From NCBI GenBank assembly GCA_963680875.1, contig OY804575.1, positions 104,215,505-104,279,504 of the forward strand: 64,000 nucleotides of DNA, in the 5' to 3' direction. Position 1 is the stretch's first letter, and every line of letters starts with the position of its first letter. This DNA comes from Bathymodiolus brooksi (Eukaryota; Mollusca; Bivalvia; Mytilida; Modiolidae). The notes under the pieces were generated by a model, which saw only the letters and a program-made list of their open reading frames with translations, did no database searches and had not been told where the DNA came from. The position numbers and the translations under genes were made by a program. Below, piece after piece: positions 1 to 11,575 of this stretch.

Positions 1-181
1 TTTATCGAGATTGATTTCCCATAAACTCTAGCTATTACCAGGTATACTTAAATTTATGAGAAAATAAATGAATTGCTAAAGAGTAGATAAAGAATAAGTT
101 ATTATGTTGTTACCTAAACACTTGTTTTATTTTTTTTCCTTGACAACTGCAGTTGAATAACAATGATCAAACCATATTATA

Positions 182-338
182 CAGTCCTCACAATGAACAC
201 CGGTCCTTTGGACCAAAACCAGTAAAACTTTGTTTGGACTAGTAAATTTTTCAGTTTTTATTTAGATATATATTATATGAAAATAAATTCAAGAATTTGA
301 TTCTGACCAGTAAATTCAAATGTTCATTTCGAGGACTG
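182..338. mobile_element. MITE with CAGTCCTC termini
   Basis: The ends are imperfect inverted repeats: CAGTCCTCACAATGAACA on the left and TGTTCATTTCGAGGACTG on the right. Just inside the left end is a short palindrome (GGTCC...GGACC) followed by CCAGTAAA. The same layout recurs in the larger CAGTG-ended elements at 37398-38460 and 61274-62726, so they may be related. There is no coding capacity, and no clear target-site duplication was seen. A non-autonomous hAT-like element is inferred only from the CAG-type ends. Confidence 0.5.
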
Positions 339-859
339 CATACATGTATATACAATACAGACTCTTGTTTTGATTAACAATTACCTGTCAAAATGATGTC
401 AGCTAATGTGTTACAAACCATTATGTTATATACTTTACAATAGGTGTATAAAGGTCACAATGACATAGATTTTTTTTTACTAGTTAAAACAGCATAGAAA
501 TTATGAATAGATATTATAAGTTAACCCTACTGAGTGAGGGATGACTTAGTAATATTGACACTATCTTATCAGTAACCTTATCAATGATTAGGTTTTCTTG
601 TAGGTGTACATTTTGAATGTAATTACATGAATTGCTTTCGAAATGTTTTTCTACTAAACTTTAAAACTTAAAAAATAATTAATTTTGTTGTGTCTGTATT
701 ATTTATGTTTCTCCCATTATTACAGCATTTTAACCTTGCTGAACCAGTGGTGGAAAAATCTGTAATCCTCTAGAGGATTAAAATGTCTCGTGCCTTTCCC
801 CTCAAAGGTCCGCCAAAGGATTTTGAAATAAAGTTTGTGTTAGATAATGGGAGAAACAA
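339..859. other. Unannotated AT-rich stretch
   Basis: No exon, transposon end or tandem structure could be recognised here. Confidence 0.4.
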
Positions 860-1018
860 ATTCTCCTTCAGTTGCCCATGTGGGTTACGATATTTCTCCA
901 CTCTCGAGAGTTAAATTTAAAATTTTAACCACTCGCCTGACGGCTTGTGGTTAAAAATTTAAATTTAATTCTCTTGAGTGGAGAAATATCGTAACCCACG
1001 GGCAACTGAAGGAGAATC
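860..1018. repeat. Foldback element, two ~72-bp inverted arms
   Basis: The arm from 860 (ATTCTCCTTCAGTTGCCCAT) is repeated in reverse complement up to 1018, around a loop of about 14 bases near 933-946. There are only a few mismatches. A diverged relative lies at 8882-8986, starting and ending with the same AGATTCTCCTTC / GAGAATCT sequence. RNA or single-stranded DNA from here would form a long hairpin. It is probably a foldback MITE. Confidence 0.75.
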
Positions 1019-1114
1019 TATATGTATACATGTAGTCATGTAAGTAATACATGTATATACTAAGGGTCAAAAGAATCGCTAAACACTTGAAAATTAATAT
1101 AATTTTTAGATTAT

Positions 1115-1165
1115 TTTATATTGTTGAAAGTGGCATTAAACACCATAAACCAACCATCAAAACCA
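1115..1165 (+). repeat. 3' fragment of SINE family 1
   Basis: A short piece of the common SINE 3' core (TATTGTTGAAAGTGGCATTA followed by AACACCATAAACC). The rest of the SINE is missing. Confidence 0.6.
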
Positions 1166-1339
1166 GTTTTTACCATAGATATATGCAACATAATGACAAA
1201 ACTGTCCTTAAAAAATACTAAGCTTTCGCCTTTCAATCAAAACAGCTTTAATGCCACTAAAGAGAACAATGATGCAATAAATAAATAAAATCAGTTCCAA
1301 ATACAAAAATGTTAAATAAAAAAGTCAAAACCTTTTTGT

Positions 1340-2690
1340 CCATCATTACCATTGATACCAGCTTGTGGATGAAGTCATATTTTGACATACTGATGCACCT
1401 CTGGAATATTTTCCATTCCCGTCTCTGAAAGATTTGTAGAAGATCTGAAACAATGGTTTTTGTTGTGGTCTGGGTCAGACACTGCTGTTCAATTCATTCA
1501 AGATGTTCCAGTGATTTGACTGCCATAGCATGACATCAATGTTCTGCTGAAGAAGAGCCATATAGATACTTGGAGTAATTGATGATTTGCATTGTCTGAC
1601 CCTTGCTGAAATATGTAAAGCCAGATCCATTCGGATGCATGAAAATTGATGTGACTAAAATTATGTCAATGTATCCGACAGCATTTAACATACCATCAAC
1701 AAAGTCAAGATTTGTCCTCCATCATGGTTCAATTCCACCCAAACCTTCACACTTTCCCTGTCAAATTTGTCATACTGTTGCACACAACACTAAACAAATG
1801 TTTTGCCGGACGTGCTTATAAGTTCAAGTACTCCAACCTGCAATCTGCATACAAGAGACGAACGGGAAAACTACACTGAATCCATTCATTGTTCAAACAC
1901 CAATGTAATCGTGCTTGACATCATCCCCGACCTTGTTGTGGATGTAGTTAAGTAAAAGTTGGACCTCATGCAGAATACACAGAAAGGTCGAAGATTTTCA
2001 TTATGATACCTCTCATGAATTTAATAGTCTTGCACAAGCCACAGGCGCATGGGGCATGGATTTCGTTTCCTCCTCCCCCCTTTTCTCTACTGCCCCCCCC
2101 TTTTTTCAAAATTTCCATATAAATCATTCCTTTTTCAAAATTTTCATAATCATTCGTTTTTTCTTCATTTGAAAATTTTGAAAAAGGAATGATTTATATG
2201 AAAATTTTGAAAAAAGGGGGGGTAGTAGAGAAAAGGGGGAGGAGGAAACGAAATCCATGCCCCATGCGCCTGTGGCACAAGCCAGTCTGCATGCCTTGAG
2301 TAGGAAGAAGAGTTTGAAGATACCAAAGGGGTAATCAGAAGCAGTATATCGAAGAAGAACAAAGAACACAATGGCATTAGTCCAGCCTGTGGCTAGCAGG
2401 CACCTGTCCCCTAATTTATGTAGAGAAGTAAACCTCATAAGCTGGAGATGTGACTGTTGATCGGAAAGAACAAGGTTGATTGGTGTATAAAATGATATTC
2501 CCAGATGCGGGACTATCAACAATGAAACAAAACATGGGTACGACAATCTTACAAACACCGTCATCACCGTGCCAAACATCGCATGCAAAGGAAGCCACAA
2601 ATACAGACAAAAAAACCAACCACAGTATATACATGTACCTATACCTGATGAAGGTAACACTATGCCAGATGGAAAGGTGTGGCATGCACT
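1340..2690 (+). pseudogene. Decayed coding-like stretch of unknown origin
   Basis: Readable + strand protein fragments continue across 1603-1821 (72 codons, ending with a Cys/His-rich patch: CQICHTVAH...MFCRTC) and then, with stops and frame changes, to about 2690. A foldback element (2040-2274) has inserted into it with an 8-bp duplication, so the two sides were once contiguous. I do not recognise the protein. The Cys/His patch and repetitive setting suggest an old transposase or retroelement protein, but that is a guess. The segment 2283-2360 also matches the repeat at 7920-8300. Confidence 0.3.
2040..2274. mobile_element. Foldback MITE with 8-bp target duplication
   Basis: The element starts CACAGGCGCATGGGGCATGG and ends with its reverse complement, and the inverted arms run nearly to the centre, about 110 bases each. 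It is flanked by GCACAAGC at 2032-2039 and again at 2275-2282, a perfect 8-bp direct repeat. An 8-bp duplication is typical of hAT-type insertion. The CACAGG terminal hexamer is shared with the element at 18731-19318, which also has an 8-bp duplication. The - strand open frame across 2124-2660 is an artefact of this insertion plus flanks. Confidence 0.85.
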
Positions 2691-2692
2691 AA

Positions 2693-3040
2693 ATTAGATA
2701 GATATGTAAAATTTTATTTGTGTACAATTTTTAATCCAGTATACTATAGAGTGATTTAATGTTCTTTCTACCCATTCACCTGTTTCAATATTGATTTACC
2801 TCAAAAATCGTGTATTCACTGTACCACTGTCCAGTGAAGTTTAAGCATTAAATGCATCATTTATGATCAAGAAGGTTTTTTTAAATACTATTCATGTAAT
2901 ATCTTGTTTGACTGCCAAAATATTTTTTTGTTAAATTTGAACAATGAAACATTGTGCGCTTTAATCCATTTCCAAGACAAAAAACTTTCGTTGTGTGTGA
3001 TTATGAATACATTTATTCGAGGCCTGCGATATTAAACATC
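2693..3040. other. Unannotated stretch
   Basis: AT-rich. No gene, repeat boundary or motif recognised. Confidence 0.4.
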
Positions 3041-3222
3041 TTTAGCCCATACTTTCTTTATCTTGTGTTATTGAATATTTTTCATATATTATACCACATA
3101 TGTTGTAATTGAAGGAAATGCTTTTGAGCTGATACTCATTCAATCTAATCTGGCTTAATTAGACTGCCTAAATTAGTAATAATTGGTAATCATGACACTC
3201 GACAAAGAAAGTATGGGCTAAA
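3041..3222. mobile_element. 182-bp MITE with 19-bp terminal inverted repeats
   Basis: The left end TTTAGCCCATACTTTCTTT is matched exactly in reverse complement at 3204-3222. There is no coding capacity. If the duplicated TA is the target site, this would be a Tc1/mariner-type (Stowaway-like) MITE; the TSD cannot be separated from the repeat. Confidence 0.7.
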
Positions 3223-3261
3223 TTGATTATACAATACCTGGTCATTTTAGTATATTAAAAA

Positions 3262-3297
3262 GAATGCATCTCGGCTTCGCCTCAAGGCATTCTTTTT
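3262..3297. repeat. Short perfect-stem hairpin
   Basis: AAGAATGC and GCATTCTT flank a short loop containing TCTCGGCTTCGCCTCAAG. A 10-bp class stem followed by T-rich sequence. Its role is unknown and it may be chance or a fragment of a MITE. Confidence 0.4.
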
Positions 3298-3434
3298 CAT
3301 ATACGAATAACCTATACTTACTATACAGATAATGTAATATGTAATTGAACATTGCTGTTAAAGAGACTCCTGATGAGTACTATTTTAGTAATTAATACTA
3401 CAGATCAAAGTGGTTATGTAACATAAAATAATGG

Positions 3435-3690
3435 GGCAGTCGTGAATGTATTGTAGTTGGATTTACAACTACCTGTGCAATGAGTACCTATCACCACTAA
3501 AGTTGTGAGTTCGAACCCTGTTCATTGTGAGGTGTACTCGATACAACATTATGTGATAATGTTTGTCAGTGGCTTGTGACAGGTCTGTGGTTTTCTCTGG
3601 GTACTCCGGTTTCCTTCACCGATAAAACTTACCGCCACAATATAGATGAAATATTGTTGAAAGTGGTGTTGAACATCAACACCATAAACC
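3435..3690 (+). mobile_element. SINE family 1, near full length
   Basis: The tRNA-like head contains GTAGTTGGATTTACAACTAC and a B-box-like GAGTTCGAACCC, so RNA polymerase III transcription is expected. The body runs through GATACAACATTATGTGATAA and GGTTTTCTCTGGGTACTCCG to the 3' core GAAATATTGTTGAAAGTGG and ends ACACCATAAACC. This copy is the reference for the many family 1 copies listed below. No cognate LINE was identified. Confidence 0.85.
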
Positions 3691-3885
3691 ATCAAATAAT
3701 GTTCCCCATGAAATAGTAGCCTTTAGACATTATTACATAGATATATATGTAATTCTGTCTGTAAGTTTTTTTCACAGTGTAATTGAGTCACATAGTGATA
3801 GTTTATGCTTTGGGCGTTATTTTATTTAAAAAAGTGTTTGGGTGGACTCAATTTCACAAGATATATCGTGCATTATGCCTTACAC

Positions 3886-4040
3886 ATGTTACAAAATTAT
3901 GTGATAAAGTTTGTCGGTGATTTGTGGCAGGTCGGTGGTTTTCTCGGGTACTCCAGTTTCTTCCACCAATAAAACTGATCGCCATGATATAATTGAAATA
4001 TTGTTGAAAGTGGCGTTAAACACAATAGCCCCTAACCCAT
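3886..4040 (+). mobile_element. SINE family 1, 5'-truncated
   Basis: Begins at the ACAAAATTATGTGATAAAG segment of the body and runs to the 3' core. The tRNA-like head is missing. Confidence 0.75.
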
Positions 4041-4554
4041 ATTACAGTTATTCTTAAGATATATTTGTCAAAATGGTCAGTTTCCTTTTTTTTGTCTGAA
4101 ATTTCACTTTATAATGCTTAAAATTCCATGTTCAATATAATAACATACAACCTGTTGTCCCTTGGCACCCATAATCTCTATGTTGTCTGTACTTCTAATT
4201 ATCTTCTTGGAAATGAATAATTGAATCTGTCTGCCATGCAATTGCAGATCCAGATAGAGGGTTAGACACGTGCACCCCTTCCTTTTTCCAGACAATTAAA
4301 AAAAAAAGTATTGTATGTAAAATTTTAAAGTTAAGCCATGGGAAATGACCTGGACCGGTGGACCCTCTCCTTTTTCACACAATGTCAAACCTCATTTTGA
4401 AAATCCTGGAGCCATGCCTACCTTGGGCTACATTGTATGTTAGATTCTGATATATATGCTATAATAAATAGAACATCAGAAACAATGTGAATTAGACAGA
4501 TGGTCCAAGGGAGTTTAGTGTAGGACTTTCTTCCTTGTAAATATTCCTCAGCAG
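4041..4554. other. Unannotated stretch
   Basis: No supported feature. Confidence 0.4.
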
Positions 4555-4690
4555 ATCCAAAGGGTTATGTGAGCTTTTTCCATTTTTTGGCATCCATCTT
4601 GGTTTGTAATTTTCTGAAGAAAAATCTCCTCCTCTGACATCACTGGGTCAGTTCAAACCAAACTTGGCCTGAATGAACCTGAGGGCATTT
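4555..4690 (+). repeat. Fragment of the AGCTCACC repeat family
   Basis: Shows the family order: GTGAGCTTTTTCCATTTTTT, GGCATCC, AATCTCCTCCTCTG, ACCAAACTTGGC. Diverged and short. Confidence 0.55.
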
Positions 4691-5584
4691 GTTAAAAAAA
4701 ATATATAGTGATTTTAAAACTTTTAAAGTAATGTGATTTCAACTTTTAACATTAGAAACCATTAGTTCACTCTTCAGTAGCTTCCATGTTAGCATTCTGA
4801 TAGGAAACATTATAGCTCTGAAAATATCATATCAACTGAGAGATATAATATACACTCCATATGAGGAGCTTCTGGAATGTTGCTACATATAAATGGAAAA
4901 TTCACAATGGGAAATTTAAAATCATCTCTTTTCTCATAAAGTTCATTGTCAACTCGCACTCACTGTCATTTTCTGTGTGTAGGTATGAATAATTCTCAGC
5001 TGTATCTGTGCAAACTGTTTGTTGAAAAACATGTCTACCAAACAAATCAGTATGTGGTCAATAAAAAACTTCATTTTGATGATGTCAGTTTTTTGCTAGA
5101 ATCAGAATGGTTTTTTTTCTTCACAAAATAGAATTTATCCTGTCCTAAAAAAGATATTTGTACATGTACCTACATTAACCATGCTTTTTTTATGAAACAA
5201 CGTTGAACTAATTCGTATAATCTGTCTTTTAGCTTAGAGTGGGGAATAGTTAGGTATGAGGAGAGAGACCTTAATTATATGTATCGGTACACCATACTCG
5301 CAGTTCTTTAGTAGAATTTTTCAGAGTCCACATCTGAATCACACCACCTCTGGAGTGGCTGATAGAATACATAAATGTAGATGTTAATAATTTAGAAAGA
5401 GGTTACATGGAGAATTTTGCAGACCCAACATTGTAATGATTTTTGTAGAGACACACATATACACAATTTAGGTATCCAGAGTGAAAAAAGATCTAGCTCT
5501 TCATCTTTGTTTCAAATTCCCAAGGAACACAAATCAGAACAATGATTTTTCAGGATTTTTTCCCCTTAAGTTATGTTTTTTTGG
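4691..5584. other. Unannotated stretch
   Basis: The 61-codon frame at 4946-5131 has no recognisable features. No repeat boundary was found. Confidence 0.4.
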
Positions 5585-5757
5585 GGGATTTTTTTGTGTT
5601 TAATGCCACTTTCAGCAATATTTCAGCTATATCATCATTTTCATGGCGACCAGTTTTAGTTGTGGAAGAAGCCAGAGTACCTGGAGAGAACCACCGACCA
5701 TGGGCAAGCAACTGGTAAGCTTTATCACTTGTGGCTGCGAGTTGAGTGCACATTTTT
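5585..5757 (-). mobile_element. SINE family 3, partial
   Basis: In reverse orientation: the 3' core TGTTTAATGCCACTTTCAGC, GGCGACCAGTTTTAGTTGTG, and ATGGGCAAGCAACTGGTAA. These match the more complete family 3 copy at 59816-60209. The 5' tRNA-like head is cut off by the AGCTCACC repeat that starts at 5758. Confidence 0.75.
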
Positions 5758-7336
5758 TAGCTCACCTGGCCAAAGGCCATGTGAGCCTTTGCCATCACTT
5801 GGCATCCGTCGTACGTCGTAAATTTCACATTTAAATCTTCTCCTCTGAAACCGCTGAACCAAATTAAACCTAACCTGGCAGGGATGGTCCCTGGGTGGGT
5901 CCCTTTCAAAATTGTGTCCAACAGCTCTGCCCTCCATTCAAGATGGCTGCTGTTACTAAAAAAGAAATTTCTTCAATTGTCCATTGCTGCTTGTAGTTTA
6001 AGTCAAAATGAGCTCAATTTTTTACTGCAGCTACATAGCAAGGAGTAGTTTAACTTTTATTCTGGGTTTTTCTTTGAAATTTTTCTTTCAGCCTATTTTT
6101 ACCGATTATGCAAATTAGGCATATTTTGATAAAAGATCACATTTAAATCTTCTCCTCTGAAACCACTGAACCAAATTAAACCAGATTTGGCTGGGATAGT
6201 CCTTGTGTAGTCCCATTTCAAAATTATGTCCGACAGCTCCGCTCTCCATTCAATATGGCTGCTGTTACTAAAAGTAGAAATTTCTTCAATTGTCCATTGC
6301 TGCTTTATTATAAATTAAAATGAGGTCAAATTTTAACTGCAGCTACATGACAATGAGTAGATTAACAAAAATATTCTGGGTTTTTCTGTGAAATTTTTCT
6401 TTCAACCGATTTATACCGATTATACAAATTAGACATATTTTGATAAAAGATCACATTTAAATCTTCTTCTCTGAAACTGCTGAACCAAATTAAACCAAAT
6501 TTGGCTGGGATAGTCCTTGGGTAGTCACATTTCAAAATTGTGTCCGACAGTTCCGCCCTCCATTCATGATGGCTGCTGTTACTAAAAATAGAAATTTCTT
6601 CAATTGTCCATTGCTGCTTTAGTTTAAGTCAAAATGAGCTCAATTTTTTTACTGAAGCTACATAGCGAGGAGTAGAACTAACATGGCAGGGATGGTCCCT
6701 GGGTGGGTCCCTTTCAAAATTATGTCCGACAGCTCCGCCCTCCATTCAAGATGGCTGCTGTTTCTAAAAATAGAAATTTCTTCAATTGTCCATTGCTGCT
6801 TTAGTTTAAGTCAAAATGAGCTCAAATGTTTCTTTCAACCGATTTATCCCGATTATACAAATTAGACATATTTTGATAAAAGATCACATTTAAATCTTCT
6901 CCTCTGAAACTGCTAATCTAAATTAAAGCAAATTTGGCTGGGATGGTCCTTGAGTGGTCCCCTTTCTATATTGTGTCCGACAGCCCCGCCCTCCATTCAA
7001 AATGGCTGCTGTTACTAAATATAGAAATTTCTTTTGTTATCAATTTCTGCTTTATTACACATCAAAATGAACCCAAATTTTAACTACAGCTACATGGCAA
7101 TTAGTAGTTTAACATACATTATGGGTTTTTCTGTGAGATTTTTTCAGCCAGTTTATTCCGTTTAGGAATATTATGAGAAAAAAATCACATCAAAATCTGT
7201 TGCTCAGAAATTTGAGTTGAAATGATCTTTTGGTGGCCCTCTTTCAAAATTATGTGTAACACCCCCATTTTCTATCAACTTCAGATGTCAAATTAAAAAA
7301 CAGGTGAGCGATTACAGGCTCCTGGGAGCCTCTAAT
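5758..7336 (+). repeat. AGCTCACC-family repeat with internal iterations
   Basis: Starts AGCTCACCTGGCCAAAGGCC and ends near CAGGTGAGCGATTACAGGCT, so the ends are loosely inverted (AGCTCACCT / AGGTGAGC). Inside, a block of about 350 bp (AATCTTCTCCTCTGAAACC ... AAGATGGCTGCTGTTACTAA ... AATTAGGCATATTTTGATAA) is repeated about four times with drift. Other copies lie at 16764-17932, 25485-26090, 27868-29115 and 48320-48790. Non-coding; the short frames in it are not genes. Confidence 0.8.
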
Positions 7337-7379
7337 TTGTAATTTACAAAGCCTGGCGTGAACCTCCTAAGTTTTGTTA

Positions 7380-7772
7380 CACATTCTTGTTGCACAGAAT
7401 GACCCCCCCCCCCCGTCCTTTTTAACTTTCTGTTTACATATTTATTTTCAATAACATTTCTTTACCATTTCATCTATTTTCCTTAATTTAACTTGTTTGT
7501 GTCCATATTCATGCAATTTAATGTTAACAACAACTTACATGATTGTGTTGACAGAACTTGGTCCTATATAGCTAATTAGGTGATTGTTGAGGCTTAGATA
7601 TTAATGTTTGAAAAATACCTCCTCTTTTAATACGATTTAGCATAGTGAGCAAGCTTGAGTTTATTACTACTGTATAATGAGGTCATCTTGCAGGTCTGTG
7701 TATTCTTTTGAAAATGAAAGTAATATGACACAAAAATACAATGTCTATCTAATCCCCCCCCCCCCCTCCTAA
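7380..7772. other. Unannotated stretch with two poly-C runs
   Basis: Poly-C runs of about 14-15 bases lie near 7390 and 7757. No gene or transposon could be recognised. Confidence 0.5.
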
Positions 7773-7807
7773 AAATCAACAGTTAAGAACTGCCAAACTA
7801 ATAGTCA

Positions 7808-7893
7808 GGACTGGGTTGCACAAACGTCAATTAAATTTAAGTCTCAATTAAACCATAAGTTTAATTTTAAGTACGGGTTGTGCAACCCAGTCC
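7808..7893. repeat. 86-bp miniature foldback with 16-bp inverted ends
   Basis: GGACTGGGTTGCACAA at 7808 is matched exactly by TTGTGCAACCCAGTCC ending at 7893. The inside is AT-rich and itself partly self-complementary (AATTAAA ... TTTAATT). It is very small for a MITE. Confidence 0.7.
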
Positions 7894-7919
7894 AGTTTAT
7901 TAAGTTAAGTTGAAATCAT

Positions 7920-8300
7920 CTCTTCGAAAGTTTTACGGTGGCCACCATGACTTGGTTGACCGTTATGGAATATCTGTGTCACAAATGACCACGGATATGT
8001 TCCGCTTGTCGTAAACACTTCCGGGTCCTTTCCTCATTCATGACTTATCACCGGGTTTGTAACTAGATTAACACAACGGGTGCCACTTGTGGAGCAGAAA
8101 CTGCTTGTCCTGCCGGAGCACATGAGTTCACCCCTGTTTTTTTATTGGGATTCGTGTTATTCGATCATTAGTTTTATGTGTATGTTTTGTAGATCGTTCT
8201 TTGTCCTTTTGTACTTTTTCTTTAGACCATTGCATTGTCTGTTCTTCTTCGATATACAGATTCTGATTACCCCTTTGGTATTTTTAAACTCTTCTTATTA
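7920..8300 (-). repeat. Interspersed repeat, retroelement-like fragment
   Basis: Read on the - strand, this runs from GAAGAGTTTAAAAATACCAA through CTCCGGCAGGACAAGCAG and CTCCACAAGTGGCACCCG. A diverged copy lies at 19556-19780 on the + strand, and pieces occur at 2283-2360 and 40650-40690. The conserved frame is too short to assign a protein. The 73-codon frame at 8080-8301 is on the opposite strand and is not a gene. Confidence 0.55.
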
Positions 8301-8301
8301 G

Positions 8302-8360
8302 TTGATTGATGGATTGATTGATTGGTGTTTAATGCCAACGTTAACAATATTTCAGTTACA
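8302..8360 (-). repeat. SINE 3' end with GATT-repeat tail
   Basis: GATTGATGGATTGATTGATT leads into TGTTTAATGCCAACG and AACAATATTTCAG. This is the shared SINE 3' core in reverse orientation with its AATC-repeat tail. Similar stubs lie at 14820-14875 and 30137-30190. Confidence 0.7.
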
Positions 8361-10504
8361 TCGTTACATTTATTAGTCCCTGTGTTTAAAATCTTTGTAC
8401 ATTTAATTGCCTAATCTAGATATCTGACTGTTTTGAACGAAAAATAGTTTCAAGGGTGTTCAGTTTAAACAAATTACTTTATTTCTGCTTTTTTCTCCAT
8501 TTCCACACTCATCTACAACATGCTATTTATATTGTGGCATAGTCCGGTACATGTCATTTCCATAATTTATTGAATTATGAAAAGAAAGTTTAAACAGTGA
8601 TGGTCAACAATTCCATCATTATCAACAAAATGAACAGTCTAGCTGATTTTCTGTCTTGGTTAGATTTCTATTAATAAATCAGCCAAAAAAAATCTTCAGG
8701 CATCTATATAGTTTCCTCTCTTATTCTTAGGGTGTCTAACCAGTTGGTTAAGTTTTCTTAATATTTTTCGTCACCTTAGTGGTTAAATTTCTGCATGAGC
8801 ATTCCCTCCAATTTCCTTTCGATGGAAATTAACCAAAATAACAACTTAAATATATTTTTAACATTTTGGTCTTAGAAACAGATTCTCCTTCTCAATTCTT
8901 CACTCTCCATAGTTAAATTTTCAAATTTTACTATCTTGAGTTAAGAAATATTGTAATCCACTGGTAGCAGAATGAGAATCTGTAATGCATTAATATGCTA
9001 ATCATTGACAATGATTATTTAAAAAAAAGTTAATTTGAAATATTCAATAATTTTCTTGTCAGAGCTATACAATGATTGGGATTAGAGGGGGCCATGCGCC
9101 ATTTATCACATTCCATCTGAAAATGTCCCATTGAAATCAGAAATATTTACAAAGAATATTAAAGAATATTGAAATTCTTAATGTCAATAGAAAATGTCCC
9201 ATTATTAAAATTTTAATCCTAATCACTGCTATAAATAGAAAATAAAAGGATAAAGAGATAAATATGGTTGATTGAAACATTTAAAAGTTGAATTGTATGT
9301 CTATTGAAGTTTAAGAAAAATTATGAAAACATATGTTATCTGATCTCAAAATTGTCCTCTGGTATGCTGGGCATAAGGAAGTGTTCTCACAATTTACTTT
9401 TGTAAGATATCTGTTTGATCAAACATGTTTTGTAGTTGTATTTCTCCAAAAATGAAACATTGTTTGAAATAATCTTAGACTTTATCTTAACTCTTAAGTT
9501 TTTGTGAAATAAACGAATTGAAACTTGGATAATATAATAATGCATATCTATAGCTAGTCTAGGATAATTTGTTTTGTTTTTTTCCACTGATGATGATCCT
9601 TTGTATTTGCAAAACCAGATTTTGTTATGGAAAAATATATGCTGTGTACTGTATACACTGGAGACTGTTCTCTTCATAATCAATATTTTTTAATTTGAAA
9701 GAAATCTGTTACCCCCCACCAGTTGTCATTCCTGATTTATTATAGATTAAGCATACATGTATCATGCCAACATTATTTCATCTGTCAGAAAATAAAATAA
9801 AAAATGATGTCATTATATAGTAATTAATTGCTGTTAAATATTTACTATAACGATTTTGGTAGTATTTTCATAGGCTTATTTAACTAGTTCCCTGTTTAGA
9901 GTACCAGGATAAGATATTTACTATTATAGTAATTTTTGTAGCACTTTTAGAGGCTAATTGAACTAGTTCCCTGTTTAAAGTACCAGGGTACTCAACTATT
10001 ACTTCCATTATAACTCCCCACTTGATATAGAATAGCATGTATCTTATCTACATGTATGTTGTATACTTGAACTTATGATTACAGTTCTAGTGTTTAAATC
10101 ATTTTGAACTAAATTTTATGATTTTTGTAAAAATAAAGAAAAGTGTGTCATTGGCCATTTAAGTAGATTATTGCTTTAAGTGATATACTCCCAGATTTTT
10201 AGTATTTGAAAAACCATTTTGTTCTTATATTTTTGTACTTATATGTGTTTGAGTTATTAAAGAATTAACTTATATTGAGGAAGTGATATAATAAATGATA
10301 CTTTCTACAATTTGTTAAAGTGTTAAATGAAATTCTCTTTATTGAAGTAGTAGAAGTATGTTTACCGGAGCATGCTGATTTTAGAGTAATCGAGATAATT
10401 ATAAGGATATGATTATTAAAGTGAGCCACAAGGAAGTATTTCCTTACCAGCGATGACAGCCTCGACAATATCATGTTTTTCCAACAGTATCATGTTACGT
10501 TGTA
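8361..10504. other. AT-rich stretch, no gene seen
   Basis: Contains a diverged relative (8882-8986) of the foldback at 860-1018, and two diverged copies of an approximately 78-bp segment at about 9840-9995 that share AACTAGTTCCCTGTTTA and AGTACCAGG. No exon could be supported. Confidence 0.5.
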
Positions 10505-10915
10505 TCTGATTTTGCCACCACTGGGGGTCTATCATAAGCTTTTACATTTTAATCGTCTCCGGTCCACTGAAACCACTTTTCATGATTAAACCAAATTAGG
10601 GCTGGTAATGGACCTTAGGTCACGTCCCCTTTCAAAATGTGTCTGACTACCCTAACCTCCATTCAGGAGTAGTTCAACATGTAATTCAGAGTTTTTACTG
10701 AAGCAAACTTTTGTTTTGCTAATTTATAGGTACTGATTATGCAAATTAAGACTTCTGAAAAACCACTAAGCCAAATTCATGAAATTGGGCTGATATTTGG
10801 TTGATCCACTTTCTAAATTGTAAGTGACAGTGCTGCCTTCAATTCAAGATGGCTGTAACTACTGAATAGAATTTTCTTTAAATTGCAAAAATAGGTTAAT
10901 TTTTAGATGGAATCA
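10505..10915 (+). repeat. Degenerate AGCTCACC-family copy
   Basis: Retains TTTTACATTTTAATCGTCTC, GAAACCACTT, ACCAAATTAGGGCTGG and the ATTCAAGATGGCTG segment. The ends are lost. Confidence 0.55.
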
Positions 10916-11431
10916 GGTGAAATTTGAATTTGATCTCTTTTAAATTATACATGTTCAAACTTTTTATATGCAACCACAAAAAATAGTTATCTGTTGTCAT
11001 CCTACGTCTGTAGACACAATGGGTTTTTTTTTACAATAACGTTTGTTCTAGTTGACCGATCCTTCTGAAATATTAATCCATAGATAGCTACACATATAGC
11101 ACTAAATGAAGGTTGGAATTGCAATTGGGGACTGTGTTTCAAAACAAGAGGCTTGAAGGTGTGACAATTTTAGTATTTTCAGTTATTTTTATGTTTAGTG
11201 TTTATTTTCAAACAGATTTAAATAATCATTGTACTTTGTGTTCCTTATATAATTATGTTTTTCCCCCTCTAAATTCCTCATGAAATTTCTTCCTGCATTT
11301 TTCAAAGAGATTCTACCTAGTGATGACTTTTGCTTGGCAATAATCATTTTCAGTAAAGCTTGTACAGGAGTAAGCATCTGTTGCCTTGGTGTAATTGCTT
11401 CATACAGCACCCAGCATAATCAGGGGCCATT
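10916..11431. other. Unannotated stretch
   Basis: No supported feature. The 71-codon - strand frame at 11195-11410 has no features of a protein gene. Confidence 0.4.
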
Positions 11432-11575
11432 GTGGTCGTGATCGTATGGTAGTTGGGTTTACAACTACCTATGCAATCAGTACCTATCACCACTAACGTT
11501 GTGAGTTTGAATCCCGCTCAGGCGGTACAACATTATGTGATAAAGTTTATCAGGGACTTACGGCAGGTTTTCTGG
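11432..11575 (+). mobile_element. SINE family 1, 3'-truncated
   Basis: The tRNA-like head (GATCGTATGGTAGTTGGGTT, GAGTTTGAATCCC) and the start of the body are present. The 3' core is missing. Confidence 0.75.

Noticed and set aside
2124..2660. 178-codon - strand frame
   Set aside because: It crosses a foldback MITE and the flanking decayed repeat; its open state comes from the insertion.
7380..7404. Poly-C runs (also near 7757, 14168 and 15163) as telomere-like or regulatory signals
   Set aside because: Simple homopolymers without flanking motifs.
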